From NCBI RefSeq assembly GCF_026870175.2, contig NZ_CP113977.2, forward strand, positions 1,302,001 through 1,366,000: DNA of 64,000 bases, read 5' to 3'. The position numbers and the translations under genes were made by a program. The notes beneath the pieces are model-generated. The model had not been told where the DNA came from. It did no database searches and saw nothing but the letters and a program-made list of their open reading frames with translations. Below are positions 44,333 through 54,398 of the stretch, one piece after another. Each line of letters starts with the position of its first letter. Within the stretch, counting starts at the first letter, position 1. The stretch is from Flavobacterium aestivum (GTDB lineage Bacteria > Bacteroidota > Bacteroidia > Flavobacteriales > Flavobacteriaceae).

Positions 44333-45043
44333 TTAGAAGTTCAACTTTGTAAAACTCCAATTCAAAGTATTAAACAATACCAACTCATTTTCTAATGTTG
44401 GTAAATCCATTATTATTTTTAAGGTTTCGTGTGCCATCATAGTCCCGATCATTCCTGGTAATGTTCCCAATACGCCATTCAAATTGCAGTTAGGTACATC
44501 TTTTGGGTTGGGTGGTTCCGGAAACAAATCTCTAAGGTTTTTTGTGCCATTATGATTGAAAACGGCCAATTGACCTTCAAATTTTAAAATACTGCCATAA
44601 ACCAATGTTTTTCCTAAAGCAATACAAGTGTCATTTGCTAGATAACGGGTTTCAAAATTATCGGATCCATCTACAACAAGATCAAAATCCTGCATAATCT
44701 GGCTGGCATTTTCAGAGGTCAATTTTTCTTCGAAAGCTATAATTGTAATCAAAGGATTCATTATTTCTAATGTTTCTTTTGCCGTTTTGGATTTGCTAAG
44801 CCCCACTTGTTTTTCGGTATATAGAATTTGGCGATGCAAGTTATGAAGCTCGATTTTGTCAAAATCTACAATGCCAATGGTTCCCACTCCAGCTGTAGCA
44901 ATGTACTGTAATATTGGACAGCCCAGTCCGCCAGCGCCTATGACTAAAACTTTGGCATTTTTTAATTTTTTTTGCCCTTCTTCACCTATTTCAGGTAACA
45001 TCACTTGACGGTTATATCTTAAATATTCTTGAACGATACTCAT
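44333..45043 (-). CDS. thiF: ThiF/MoeB/HesA-family adenylyltransferase
   Basis: A 236-residue E1-like enzyme, the last gene of the thiamine operon, where it should adenylate the C-terminal glycine of ThiS. The ATP-binding motif is GAGGLGCPILQYIATAGVG (37-55), with D-K-I-E-L-H-N-L-H-R-Q following and Asp in VVDGSDNFETRYL. The zinc-binding CxxC pairs of E. coli ThiF are missing: the first position reads NLRDLFPEPP and the second retains only one Cys (VPNCNLNGVLG). The family is clear; a zinc-free form is likely. Confidence 0.9.
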   Translation of the reverse strand: MSIVQEYLRYNRQVMLPEIGEEGQKKLKNAKVLVIGAGGLGCPILQYIATAGVGTIGIVDFDKIELHNLHRQILYTEKQVGLSKSKTAKETLEIMNPLITIIAFEEKLTSENASQIMQDFDLVVDGSDNFETRYLANDTCIALGKTLVYGSILKFEGQLAVFNHNGTKNLRDLFPEPPNPKDVPNCNLNGVLGTLPGMIGTMMAHETLKIIMDLPTLENELVLFNTLNWSFTKLNF

Positions 45044-45091
45044 TTTTTATTAAGTCTTAAAGTTAGAAAGTAATAAAGTCGAAAGGAGGGA

Positions 45092-46249
45092 TTAATTAAG
45101 AATAGGGTTTTCTTTATGACCTTCGGCTTTTGACTTTTTACTATATGTTCTGTCCCAATCTTTCCAAATGGGTTCGTATCCTTTATTGCTAATTATTTTG
45201 GCAATTTCCTCGGCGGAACGTTCATCGCTAATCTCAAATTGTTCCAAGGATTGAGGGTCAACAACGTAACCACCCGGATTGGTCTTGGAACCCGCACTCA
45301 TACTGGTTACTCCAATTGGGATGATATTATTTCTGAAGTTTTCGTTTTCTCGAGTAGATATTGAAATCTCCAAATCTTCATTCCATAAGCGATAAGCACA
45401 AATGAGTTGTGTCAAATCTTTATCGTCCATAATAAAGTTGGGTTCAATAATTCCTTCTGCTGGGCGCAATCTCGGGAATGAAACCGAATATTTCGTTTGC
45501 CAATATGTTTTCTGTAAATAGTCTAAATGCAGGGCATTAAAAAAACTATCTGTTCTCCAATCTTCCAAACCGAGTAACACACCCAATCCAATCTTGTGAA
45601 TTCCTGCTTTTCCAATTCTGTCGGGTGTTTCCAATCGATAATCAAAATTAGATTTTTTGCCTTTGGTGTGATACTTTTTATATACCTCCTGATGATACGT
45701 TTCTTGATATACTAAAACCGAATAGACTCCAGCTTCATGTAATCGTTGGTATTCTTCAGTAGATAGGGGCTGGACTTCTACAGAAATGGTTGAGAATTGT
45801 TCTTTTATTTGGTCAATCGCATTTAGAAAATAATTGATGTTTACGGTGTAATTAGCCTCGCCGGTAACCAATAGTACATGATCAAAGCCTGTCTCTTTCA
45901 AAGCCTCAACTTCTAGTTTTATTTCAGCATCGGATAATGTTTTGCGTTTGATTTTATTGTCTAAACTAAATCCGCAATAAGTACAAATGTTTTGACATTC
46001 GTTGCTCAAATACAATGGAGCATACATCTGTATAGTTTTTCCAAAGCGTTTTTTGGTCAATTCGTGGCATTCTTGTGCCATTTGCTCCAAATAGACTGTG
46101 GCTGCTGGCGAAATCAAAGTGATAAAATCATCTAGATTTCTTTTGCTTTTAGCCAATACCTGTTCTACCTGCCTTGTGGTTGTTTGGTATATTCTGGTTT
46201 GAATGGTGTCCCAATCATAATTCCCAAAAACCGATTTGAATGTTTTCAT
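45092..46249 (-). CDS. thiH: 2-iminoacetate synthase ThiH
   Basis: Radical SAM enzyme that cleaves tyrosine to give dehydroglycine for the thiazole ring (anaerobic-type route, instead of ThiO). ATG at 46249 (MKTFKSVFGNYDWD) is chosen; an upstream in-frame ATG at 46423 would translate an intergenic repeat. That gives 385 residues. The cluster motif is CQNICTYCGF (CxxxCxxC), and RLRPAEG and SAGSKTNPGGY are family text. A repeat-filled gap of 198 nt separates it from thiG. Confidence 0.96.
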   Translation of the reverse strand: MKTFKSVFGNYDWDTIQTRIYQTTTRQVEQVLAKSKRNLDDFITLISPAATVYLEQMAQECHELTKKRFGKTIQMYAPLYLSNECQNICTYCGFSLDNKIKRKTLSDAEIKLEVEALKETGFDHVLLVTGEANYTVNINYFLNAIDQIKEQFSTISVEVQPLSTEEYQRLHEAGVYSVLVYQETYHQEVYKKYHTKGKKSNFDYRLETPDRIGKAGIHKIGLGVLLGLEDWRTDSFFNALHLDYLQKTYWQTKYSVSFPRLRPAEGIIEPNFIMDDKDLTQLICAYRLWNEDLEISISTRENENFRNNIIPIGVTSMSAGSKTNPGGYVVDPQSLEQFEISDERSAEEIAKIISNKGYEPIWKDWDRTYSKKSKAEGHKENPILN

Positions 46250-46288
46250 TTCATTTTGTTTTTTACGAAATCTGTGAGTTGTTATCTT

Positions 46289-46434
46289 GTACGCAGATTT
46301 TGATGATTTCCGCAGATTTTTATAATGAGTGTCTTTTAATTTTGGTCTGAGTAAATATGTTTGTGTTTTTTTTGTATGTAAATTCAGCTGATCTTGTTGA
46401 TTTTTATTTGCGTGAATCTGCAAAATCTGCGTAC
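46289..46434. repeat. Inverted repeat between thiG and thiH
   Basis: GTACGCAGATTTTG (46289-46302) and its exact complement (46421-46434) bound a 118-nt interior. A second CGCAGATTTTT copy lies at 46311-46321, and a GCGTGAATCTGC copy precedes the right end. It resembles the cgcagattt-type dispersed repeats of Bacteroidetes. Confidence 0.8.
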
Positions 46435-46447
46435 CATTTAAAATATA

Positions 46448-47224
46448 TTATTCATATAAAAAAGCGGTCAAAGGACTTGAGGCTACTGCTTGTTTGTATT
46501 GTTGTCCCAGTTTCGCTTCAAATGCTTTTCTTCCTGAAATTACGGCTTCTTTAAAGGCTTCAGCCATTAATTTAGGATTTCCAGCTACTGCAATTGCTGT
46601 ATTTACCAGTACAGCATCCGCTCCCATTTCCATGGCTTTGGCTGCATCAGATGGAGCGCCAATGCCAGCATCAATAATTACCGGAACCTTGCTTTGTTCT
46701 ATTATTATTTCTAGAAAATCTATTGTTTTTAATCCTTTGTTGCTACCAATGGGAGAGCCCAATGGCATTACTGCGGTAGTTCCAGCATTTTCTAGATGTT
46801 TACATAAAACCGGATCAGCATGTATGTAAGGCAAAACGATGAATCCTAATTTAGCCAATGCTTCAGTTGCTTTTAGGGTTTCTATAGCATCAGGCATTAA
46901 GTATTTAGGATCTGGATGAATTTCAAGTTTTAACCAATTGGTTTCTAAAGCTTCTCTGGCCAATTGTGCCGCAAAAATGGCTTCTTTGGCATTTCTTGCT
47001 CCCGAAGTGTTGGGTAATAAATTTATTCTAGGATGTTTTAAGTGATTTAAAATAGCATCGGTGTCGGTTTCTAAATCAATTCTTTTTAGCGCTACGGTTA
47101 CCAATTCGCTTTCAGAAGATATAATGGCATCTTCCATTTCAGTATTTGAGCCAAATTTTCCAGTTCCTAAAAATAGTCTGGATTGTAGAGTTTTGTCTCC
47201 TATTTTAAATAATGACGTTGGCAT
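46448..47224 (-). CDS. thiG: Thiazole synthase ThiG
   Basis: A 258-residue TIM-barrel enzyme forming thiazole phosphate from DXP, ThiS-thiocarboxylate and dehydroglycine. ATG at 47224 ([25 protein letters not shown]) is the family start; an upstream ATG at 47302 lies in the thiE frame overlap. Key motifs: VALKRIDLE (Schiff-base Lys), [55 protein letters not shown]. It overlaps thiE by 20 nt. Confidence 0.97.
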   Translation of the reverse strand: MPTSLFKIGDKTLQSRLFLGTGKFGSNTEMEDAIISSESELVTVALKRIDLETDTDAILNHLKHPRINLLPNTSGARNAKEAIFAAQLAREALETNWLKLEIHPDPKYLMPDAIETLKATEALAKLGFIVLPYIHADPVLCKHLENAGTTAVMPLGSPIGSNKGLKTIDFLEIIIEQSKVPVIIDAGIGAPSDAAKAMEMGADAVLVNTAIAVAGNPKLMAEAFKEAVISGRKAFEAKLGQQYKQAVASSPLTAFLYE

Positions 47225-47843
47225 ATAATTTTTCGTTAAGTTGTGTGATGAGTTTGTTTTTTTGATCACTTTCGGTAATAATGCCCGAAACTGCAATACC
47301 ATGAATTCCTGTTGTCATTAAAGCATCGACATTTTCTAATGTAATACCACCAATGGCATAAATTGGCATTTCTTTTTGCTTAGTATTGAGTTTGTTTATA
47401 ATTGAACGATAACCGTCTAATCCTAAAATTGGACTTAAGTTTTCTTTTGTTTTTGTGAATTGAAAGGGGCCTAGGCCAATATAATCGCAGCCGTTATTAA
47501 TATGATTTGTTATGTCTTCAAAAGTATTTGCGGTTGCTCCAATAATTTTGGTTTCTCCCAGAATAGCTCGCGCTTCTAGAATGCTTGTGTCAGTAAGTCC
47601 AAGATGAACACCATCAGCAGCTATTTGTTCAGCTAAATGTACATCATCGTTTATGATGAAGTTGGCTAGGTATTCTTCACACAAGAAATGTACGGCTTCT
47701 GCCAAAGCAAATGTTTTTTTTGGTTTTTGATTCTTGAATCGCATTTGTATCCAATCGCACCCATTGTCTAAAGCTTCGTGAATGTTGTACAATTGTTCTT
47801 TGATTGTGTCTCCTTGGGAGATGTATTGTAGTTTATTATACAT
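47205..47843 (-). CDS. thiE: Thiamine phosphate synthase ThiE
   Basis: A 212-residue enzyme that joins hydroxymethylpyrimidine-PP with thiazole phosphate. Motifs: [64 protein letters not shown] and GIAVSGII. It is the canonical synthase, in contrast to the TenI-like copy upstream in the operon. It overlaps thiD by 8 nt and thiG by 20 nt, suggesting coupled translation. Confidence 0.94.
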   Translation of the reverse strand: MYNKLQYISQGDTIKEQLYNIHEALDNGCDWIQMRFKNQKPKKTFALAEAVHFLCEEYLANFIINDDVHLAEQIAADGVHLGLTDTSILEARAILGETKIIGATANTFEDITNHINNGCDYIGLGPFQFTKTKENLSPILGLDGYRSIINKLNTKQKEMPIYAIGGITLENVDALMTTGIHGIAVSGIITESDQKNKLITQLNEKLYANVII

Positions 47844-48591
47844 AATGGTATCCTAGTTTAGTTGGGTTAGAAAGTAAAAAGTTTTCTATATATAGTTTTG
47901 CATTTTGACAAGCCATTTTTAAGTTTTGTCCTAATGCAAGATTGGCAGTAATTGCTGAGGAAAGAACACAGCCAGATCCGTGTTTTTCATAATAATTATC
48001 GATTTTTGGTAAAAGCTTGTAAAGATCGTCTTTGGTAAAAAGATAATCAACACCAGTTTCGTAAGGGTTGTGTCCTCCTTTTAGTAAAATTGAACAATAA
48101 TTGGAATAGGACTTTGCAATAGTATGTGTATTGTCTTCTTCAGGATTAAAGTATTTGATTTCATTATAATTTGGTGTAATCAACTCGATTTGACTAAGAA
48201 TTTTTGTTAGAATATTTTGATCCCGTAGGGATAAAAATTCAAAATTGGTTGAGGATTTTATAATTGGATCCCAAATGATTTTGATATTCGGTGAATGCTT
48301 TTTTAGAAAAATGATTATTTCATTCAAATAGTCAAATGAGGGTACTATGCCAATTTTGGCCACTCTAACAGGATAACTTGCCAAAAGGACCATTATAGAT
48401 TCTACAACAAAATCAATAGGAGTCCATTGTATTCTATGAAACTCATTCTCGGTTTGTATTGTGTTTGCTGTATTGATTGCAAATCCAAGTACTTTGTGTT
48501 GCTCAAAAGTTTTGATATCTGCCAAAACTCCCGCACCACCCGAAGGATCAAATCCCGCTATTGTTAAAACGATTGGATGATTTTCTGACAT
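47836..48591 (-). CDS. thiD: Hydroxymethylpyrimidine/phosphomethylpyrimidine kinase
   Basis: A 251-residue ribokinase-fold kinase making HMP-PP. Start text VLTIAGFDPSGGAGVLADIKTFEQH is the ThiD signature; near the end HGSGCVLSSAITANLALG holds the catalytic anion-hole and Cys. It is shorter than E. coli ThiD by about 15 residues but all core motifs are present. It overlaps the neighbouring genes on both sides (28 nt with the upstream, 8 nt with thiE). Confidence 0.94.
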   Translation of the reverse strand: MSENHPIVLTIAGFDPSGGAGVLADIKTFEQHKVLGFAINTANTIQTENEFHRIQWTPIDFVVESIMVLLASYPVRVAKIGIVPSFDYLNEIIIFLKKHSPNIKIIWDPIIKSSTNFEFLSLRDQNILTKILSQIELITPNYNEIKYFNPEEDNTHTIAKSYSNYCSILLKGGHNPYETGVDYLFTKDDLYKLLPKIDNYYEKHGSGCVLSSAITANLALGQNLKMACQNAKLYIENFLLSNPTKLGYHYV

Positions 48592-49175
48592 GATTTAAAA
48601 TTTTCGATGGGATTGTTCCGATTCCAAATGGTTCCTAAAATGGCTACTTTATCAAACCCTTTTTTTAATGTTTTTTTGATGTTTTTAGATTCTATTCCGC
48701 CCAAAGCAACGAGTGAAGTCGAATAATTGTTACGATTTTTAATAGTTTCAAGTAGATTTACTTTAGAAAAATAATTTTCTTTAGATATACTTGGATAGAC
48801 CGGTGCTAAAAAGGCATATTCGAAACTATCGTCTAATTCATTAAAATCTTCAATGGAGTGAACTGATGTCGACAATCGGAAACCTTTTTTTGTATGCTGA
48901 GCAAAGGGCAAGTTATTAGGTAGCATTAGTGTTACTTTTCGCTTGCTTTCGCTAAAATGAATACGATTAATACCAAATTCTTCGGCAATATCATAATGAC
49001 TGTGTAAAACCAAACGATCTCTGTAGTTGGAATTGATGTTCAAAAGAAATTGTTTCATTTGGGAAATTCCAAAATGAGGTTTTCGAACATGAAATAACAT
49101 TAGACCTTCCTCAAAAAGAGAATGAATAATGTTGATTTCGTTATCTACTGTAATTGGATTTGAAATTACAATCAT
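48564..49175 (-). CDS. ThiE-like (TenI-type) protein
   Basis: A 203-residue TIM-barrel paralogue of ThiE. It has LFHVRKPHFG, LHSHYDIAEEFGINRIHFSES, HSIEDF, AFLAPVYPSISK and VALGGI. The substrate-binding positions of ThiE (QMRxK, NDDxxLA, GQxD) are replaced: it reads HVRKP, HSHYDI and IHFSE. It fits TenI, the thiazole tautomerase, rather than the synthase. Two ThiE-like genes in one thiamine operon are typical of Bacteroidetes. An octamer repeat lies between it and thiC. Confidence 0.85.
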   Translation of the reverse strand: MIVISNPITVDNEINIIHSLFEEGLMLFHVRKPHFGISQMKQFLLNINSNYRDRLVLHSHYDIAEEFGINRIHFSESKRKVTLMLPNNLPFAQHTKKGFRLSTSVHSIEDFNELDDSFEYAFLAPVYPSISKENYFSKVNLLETIKNRNNYSTSLVALGGIESKNIKKTLKKGFDKVAILGTIWNRNNPIENFKSCQKIIQSF

Positions 49176-49181
49176 TTTTTT

Positions 49182-49249
49182 GATTTAAGAATTGAAAGAT
49201 TGAAAGATGGTTTAAATACAAGATTTTTTAATCTTTCAATCTTTCTATC
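49182..49249. repeat. Inverted octamer array, RATTNNNN type (site D)
   Basis: Left arm: three consecutive octamers at 49182-49205 (GATTTAAG, AATTGAAA, GATTGAAA). Right arm: three inverted octamers at 49226-49249 (TTTTAATC, TTTCAATC, TTTCTATC). It fills the space between the thiC stop and the downstream gene. Confidence 0.83.
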
Positions 49250-49253
49250 AATT

Positions 49254-51092
<1,839 letters not shown>

Positions 51093-51094
51093 TT

Positions 51095-51223
51095 ATTGAA
51101 AGATTGAAAGATTGAAAGATTGAAAGATTGAAAGATTGAAAGATTGAAAGATTGAAAGATTGAAAGATTGAAAGATTGAAAGATTCGAATCGTTAAATTC
51201 TTAAATCTTCCAATTTTTAAATT
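51095..51223. repeat. Octamer array with eleven identical units (site E)
   Basis: ATTGAAAG is repeated eleven times without error at 51095-51182. Then come four inverted, diverged octamers at 51192-51223 (GTTAAATT, CTTAAATC, TTCCAATT, TTTAAATT). It occupies the gap between thiC and thiS. The perfect part is a microsatellite that can change length by slippage; the layout as a whole matches sites D and F. Confidence 0.93.
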
Positions 51224-51225
51224 TA

Positions 51226-51432
51226 TTATCCGCCTTGTGTGGCAGAAATGATAAGAATATCGTCGGTTGGATTGAGGAAATGATTATTCCAGTTGTTTTT
51301 TGGAATAACTGTAGCATTGATCGCTATGGCGATTCCGTTTTGTTTTTCGGGAAGTTCCAAGTCAAGAAGTGCTTGAACAGTTAGGCTGTCAAGAGCAAAT
51401 TGTTTGATTTGATTGTTAATTTTTAGTTCCAT
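51226..51432 (-). CDS. thiS: Sulfur-carrier protein ThiS
   Basis: A 68-residue ubiquitin-fold protein ending in the required Gly-Gly (ISATQGG). It is thiocarboxylated through ThiF and gives sulfur to ThiG. It is the first gene after the TPP riboswitch. Confidence 0.95.
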   Translation of the reverse strand: MELKINNQIKQFALDSLTVQALLDLELPEKQNGIAIAINATVIPKNNWNNHFLNPTDDILIISATQGG

Positions 51433-51496
51433 TCCTTTTTGAATTTAGTATAAGTTATACTTTAGGAATGGCTATAGGAGTACGCAATGGTACACG

Positions 51497-51586
51497 GAAG
51501 TCATCTTACTTTTCCCTACGCTAGTATGAACTAGATCAGGTTCAGAGGGTAAAATCTCAGCCTACAATTGTAGACACCCCTAAAGT
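51497..51586 (-). promoter_or_regulatory. TPP riboswitch of the thiamine operon
   Basis: On the minus strand: TTTAGGGGTGTC, CTGAGA (51560-51555), TACCCTCTGAACCTGATC and TAGCGTAGGGAAAAG, the thi-box core. It lies 65 nt upstream of thiS and should repress the eight-gene operon when thiamine pyrophosphate is abundant. Confidence 0.96.
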
Positions 51587-51592
51587 TTGGAG

Positions 51593-51600
51593 CAAATGTA
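51593..51600 (-). promoter_or_regulatory. -7 element of the thiamine operon
   Basis: TACATTTG on the minus strand, 7 nt before the riboswitch begins. No clear -33 element. Confidence 0.65.
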
Positions 51601-51605
51601 ATTAA

Positions 51606-51650
51606 AAAAGTTTAGAAGTTTAAAAAGTTTAATGTTTAAAACTTTTTGAA
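51606..51650 (-). terminator. AT-rich hairpin after tag
   Basis: AAAAAGTTT/AAACTTTTT stem with an 8-nt loop. The AAGTTTAG-type words may be another, decayed octamer array. Confidence 0.5.
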
Positions 51651-51700
51651 GTCTTGATATTTTTGTGATATTTCTGAAAGGCAAATTTGTCTTTTGGTAA

Positions 51701-52264
51701 CTAATTTCTCTTCCAGCAATCGGCTATATGGTCATCTACCATACCAGTGGCTTGCATGTGGGCATATACTACTGTTGAACCAACAAATTTGAACCCACGT
51801 TTTTTTAAGTCCTTACTAATAGCGTCAGACAGGGGAGTTGTGGCTTGAACTTCACTTAAACTTTTTCGATTGTTTATAATAGGTTTTCCATCTACAAAGC
51901 CCCAAATGTATTTGGAAAAACTGCCAAATTCATCTTGCACTTTCATAAAGGCTATAGCGTTTGAAATTGCGGAACGTATTTTTAATTGGTTACGAATGAT
52001 GCCTGGGTCCTGCATTAAATCCTGAACTTTGTCTTCGGAATAGCTAGCGATTTTTTTATAATCGAATGCATCAAAAGCTACTCTGAAATTTTCTCTTTTG
52101 TTGAGTATCGTGATCCAGCTCAATCCTGCCTGGAAAGTTTCCAGTATTAGAAATTCAAATAACTTCGAATCTTCATAAACGGGAACACCCCATTCTTCAT
52201 CATGGTATTTTTGATATAATTCACTCGAATTACACCAGCCGCATCTTACAAGTTCTTTTTTCAT
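51701..52264 (-). CDS. tag: DNA-3-methyladenine glycosylase I
   Basis: A 187-residue base-excision glycosylase. It has RCGWCN at the N-terminus, YHDEEWGVPVYED, FEFLILETFQAGLSWITILNKR and the zinc snap residues: Cys8, His21, and the final DDHIADCW. The catalytic Glu is in LILETFQAGLSW. Full length. It starts inside the stop codon of the lipoprotein gene upstream (1-nt overlap). Confidence 0.96.
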   Translation of the reverse strand: MKKELVRCGWCNSSELYQKYHDEEWGVPVYEDSKLFEFLILETFQAGLSWITILNKRENFRVAFDAFDYKKIASYSEDKVQDLMQDPGIIRNQLKIRSAISNAIAFMKVQDEFGSFSKYIWGFVDGKPIINNRKSLSEVQATTPLSDAISKDLKKRGFKFVGSTVVYAHMQATGMVDDHIADCWKRN

Positions 52265-52980
52265 TATTTATTTATCTCCCAGTGGTAGCCTTTTACTGAC
52301 GGTATGTAGGCTGATCCGTTATTAAGTATTAATTCTGTGTATATTTTTTTGTTGTATTTGATGCCGATAGCTCCCCCGGAAACATAGGTTTTGTTTTTTT
52401 TGAAGGTGAAAATCATTGTGTCATTTTCGAATTCGGCATCCGAAACTTTTTCTACTAGCCAAGTAGATCCCCAATTGAAATATAATTTATTTGGACCAAC
52501 ACAGGTTACATGTTTAACGAGGTCTACTGCTTCTTTTGGGAATTTGTATTTTTGAATCAGTTCACTCTTAGTGTATGATTTACCCATTTCAGCATTTCTT
52601 AATAAATTTCGCAAGGGTGAGTTGATGATAACTTCTGCATTTTTTTCTGTTATGACATGAGTTAATGGGACATGTGATAGGTTAGGGTTGCTATCTTGAT
52701 TGCTTTGAAATTGAGAAGTATTAGAATTTGGAATTTGTCTTTGTATAGCAGTGGCCAAACCTGAATCTTCGTGTGAACTATCTGTTTCTGGGTCTGATAC
52801 TGATACTGATTCTGATTCTGTTGATTTTTTTATAGTATTATTTGTTTTTGTGGTTGTATTGCTAGGTATAGCAGTTGTAGCTTCTGGATAATCCATTTCT
52901 TTTTCTTTGGGCTCGTTTCTTCCACAACTAATTAGTAAAGCAAGAAATATAAAAGAAAATAGTGTTTTTAAATTCTTCAT
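52264..52980 (-). CDS. Lipoprotein of unknown function
   Basis: A 238-residue lipoprotein with lipobox LISC. A low-complexity region rich in Ser, Thr, Asn and Asp (about 30-110) precedes a compact C-terminal domain (about 115-238: SPLRNLLRNAEMGKSYTKSELIQKY, KLYFNWGSTWLVEKV, GGAIGIKYNKKIY). No family is recognised. The overlap with tag suggests coexpression but no functional link is evident. Confidence 0.75.
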   Translation of the reverse strand: MKNLKTLFSFIFLALLISCGRNEPKEKEMDYPEATTAIPSNTTTKTNNTIKKSTESESVSVSDPETDSSHEDSGLATAIQRQIPNSNTSQFQSNQDSNPNLSHVPLTHVITEKNAEVIINSPLRNLLRNAEMGKSYTKSELIQKYKFPKEAVDLVKHVTCVGPNKLYFNWGSTWLVEKVSDAEFENDTMIFTFKKNKTYVSGGAIGIKYNKKIYTELILNNGSAYIPSVKGYHWEINK

Positions 52981-53060
52981 GGTCAGTGTTTAATGCTTTT
53001 GTTCTCAAATTTAACTTTTTTTAAATTCTAATGAAACCAAATATGGAAAAATGCAAAAAA

Positions 53061-53089
53061 AAATCCCAAACATTTAATGAATGGGATTT
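53061..53089 (-). terminator. Terminator after the Ppx/GppA-like gene
   Basis: AAATCCC/GGGATTT stem, with a T-rich stretch on the minus strand. Confidence 0.6.
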
Positions 53090-53121
53090 AATTATTCTAA
53101 GAATACGGTTATTAGATAAGT

Positions 53122-54180
53122 CTAATTGATTTGTTTTACACCTTTAGCGTTATCAAATACATAACTAACTAACCAAGCAATCTGACCTTGTTTAGCAAAA
53201 TAGATCTTTTTATTTTGGATGTTAGGAATAACTTCAAGAGAAGTCTCCAAAAGGTTAAAAGCAGCTATTAATGATTTTTGCTGGTATGTTTTTAATACTT
53301 TTTGCATTTCTACATTACTTTCAGCACCTGTTACAAATCTTTGATAATTGTTTTCTGCAATTGTTCTGATTGCTAAAATGTCATCATATTGTACTTGAGT
53401 AAAGTTTTCTTCTGCTTTTACTCCAGTTGATAAGGTGTAGAAAGCCCAAGCTGCACCACCTGAGATGTAAACATTACTTTTTTCTTGAGATTCAGGTCTA
53501 CTAATGTACATTTTTTTGAAACTCTCTCTCATAGAAGGCAAGTAGTCAAATAAGTTTTCACTGAATTCAAATATTGTTTTTTGTTTACATTTTTTATTGA
53601 TAAGCTCAGTTAATGTAACAGTTCCTAAATCACATGAAATTGGGAAAAATACTGAAGAACCATTGATTTCTTTGGCATAACCTCCTTTTGTATTTCCTCC
53701 TCCAATGTCAATAATTACTGAACTTAAATAATTTTTAGGAGGTATACATCCTCTTAAAAGTAATTTAGCTTCAAGTGATGAAGAAATGATTTCAATTTTT
53801 TTGTTTGTTAATTCTTTAATTTTTGCCACTAAGTCATTAGTGTTGTTTGCTAAACCTACACCTGAAGAAGCAACAATGAAAATGTTTTTGTCTTCAATTC
53901 GGTATTCAGAAAGCATTTTTTTGTAGTTGTTGTAAACTACTGCACCAGCTTTGTCAATATCTTCTTGCAATAATGCACCGTCTATTCCAATACCAGCTGC
54001 GATACCTACGTTTTCAGTCCAAAACTCTTTTACATCGTAGGTGTTTCTTTTTAAATTTTCGACGTCAAGGACAGTCATTTTTATTCCTTTACTTCCTATC
54101 TCAATTCCGCCATATAGCTGGGCTTGTGCTGAATAGGAAAGAATAAAACAAGCTATCAAAATGTAAATTTTTTCTTTCAT
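53122..54180 (-). CDS. Exported Ppx/GppA-like protein
   Basis: A 352-residue ASKHA-fold protein related to exopolyphosphatase/pppGpp phosphatase, but with a signal peptide (YILIACFILSYSAQAQ). Phosphate-binding loops are YGGIEIGSKGIKMTV (23-37) and VIIDIGGGNTKGGY (155-168). The catalytic Glu region reads SSLEAKLLLRG (135-144), comparable to the usual G-x-EEARL. The C-terminal part lacks the HD domain of Ppx. The family is normally cytosolic, so an exported form would act on periplasmic polyphosphate or an unknown phosphate ester. Confidence 0.82.
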   Translation of the reverse strand: MKEKIYILIACFILSYSAQAQLYGGIEIGSKGIKMTVLDVENLKRNTYDVKEFWTENVGIAAGIGIDGALLQEDIDKAGAVVYNNYKKMLSEYRIEDKNIFIVASSGVGLANNTNDLVAKIKELTNKKIEIISSSLEAKLLLRGCIPPKNYLSSVIIDIGGGNTKGGYAKEINGSSVFFPISCDLGTVTLTELINKKCKQKTIFEFSENLFDYLPSMRESFKKMYISRPESQEKSNVYISGGAAWAFYTLSTGVKAEENFTQVQYDDILAIRTIAENNYQRFVTGAESNVEMQKVLKTYQQKSLIAAFNLLETSLEVIPNIQNKKIYFAKQGQIAWLVSYVFDNAKGVKQIN

Positions 54181-54334
54181 GTTCTTAATTGTTTGGGGTT
54201 TTTTGTTGTTTGCAAATCTATATTAAAAATATATGATTTCCTTTTTTTATTTACTTTTTTGTGTAACTTTTTTTTAAAGCTGATTTGTTATTTAATTGTT
54301 ATTAAAATGTTTATTTTTTTTAACTTATTGATTG

Positions 54335-54364
54335 TTGGTTGATTTAAAAAAAAATCTATTTTTG
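54335..54364 (+). promoter_or_regulatory. Promoter of the MFS transporter gene
   Basis: TTG at 54335-54337 and TATTTTTG at 54357-54364 with a 19-nt spacer. Confidence 0.8.
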
Positions 54365-54398
54365 CCAAGATAGAAAATTTTTTGCCCCAAAAAAACAA

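Noticed and set aside
46250-46423. N-terminal extension of ThiH
   Set aside because: It is a basic, low-complexity translation of an intergenic inverted repeat; the family start is at 46249.
51095-51182. CRISPR array
   Set aside because: The repeat has an 8-nt period with no spacers, and there are no cas genes.
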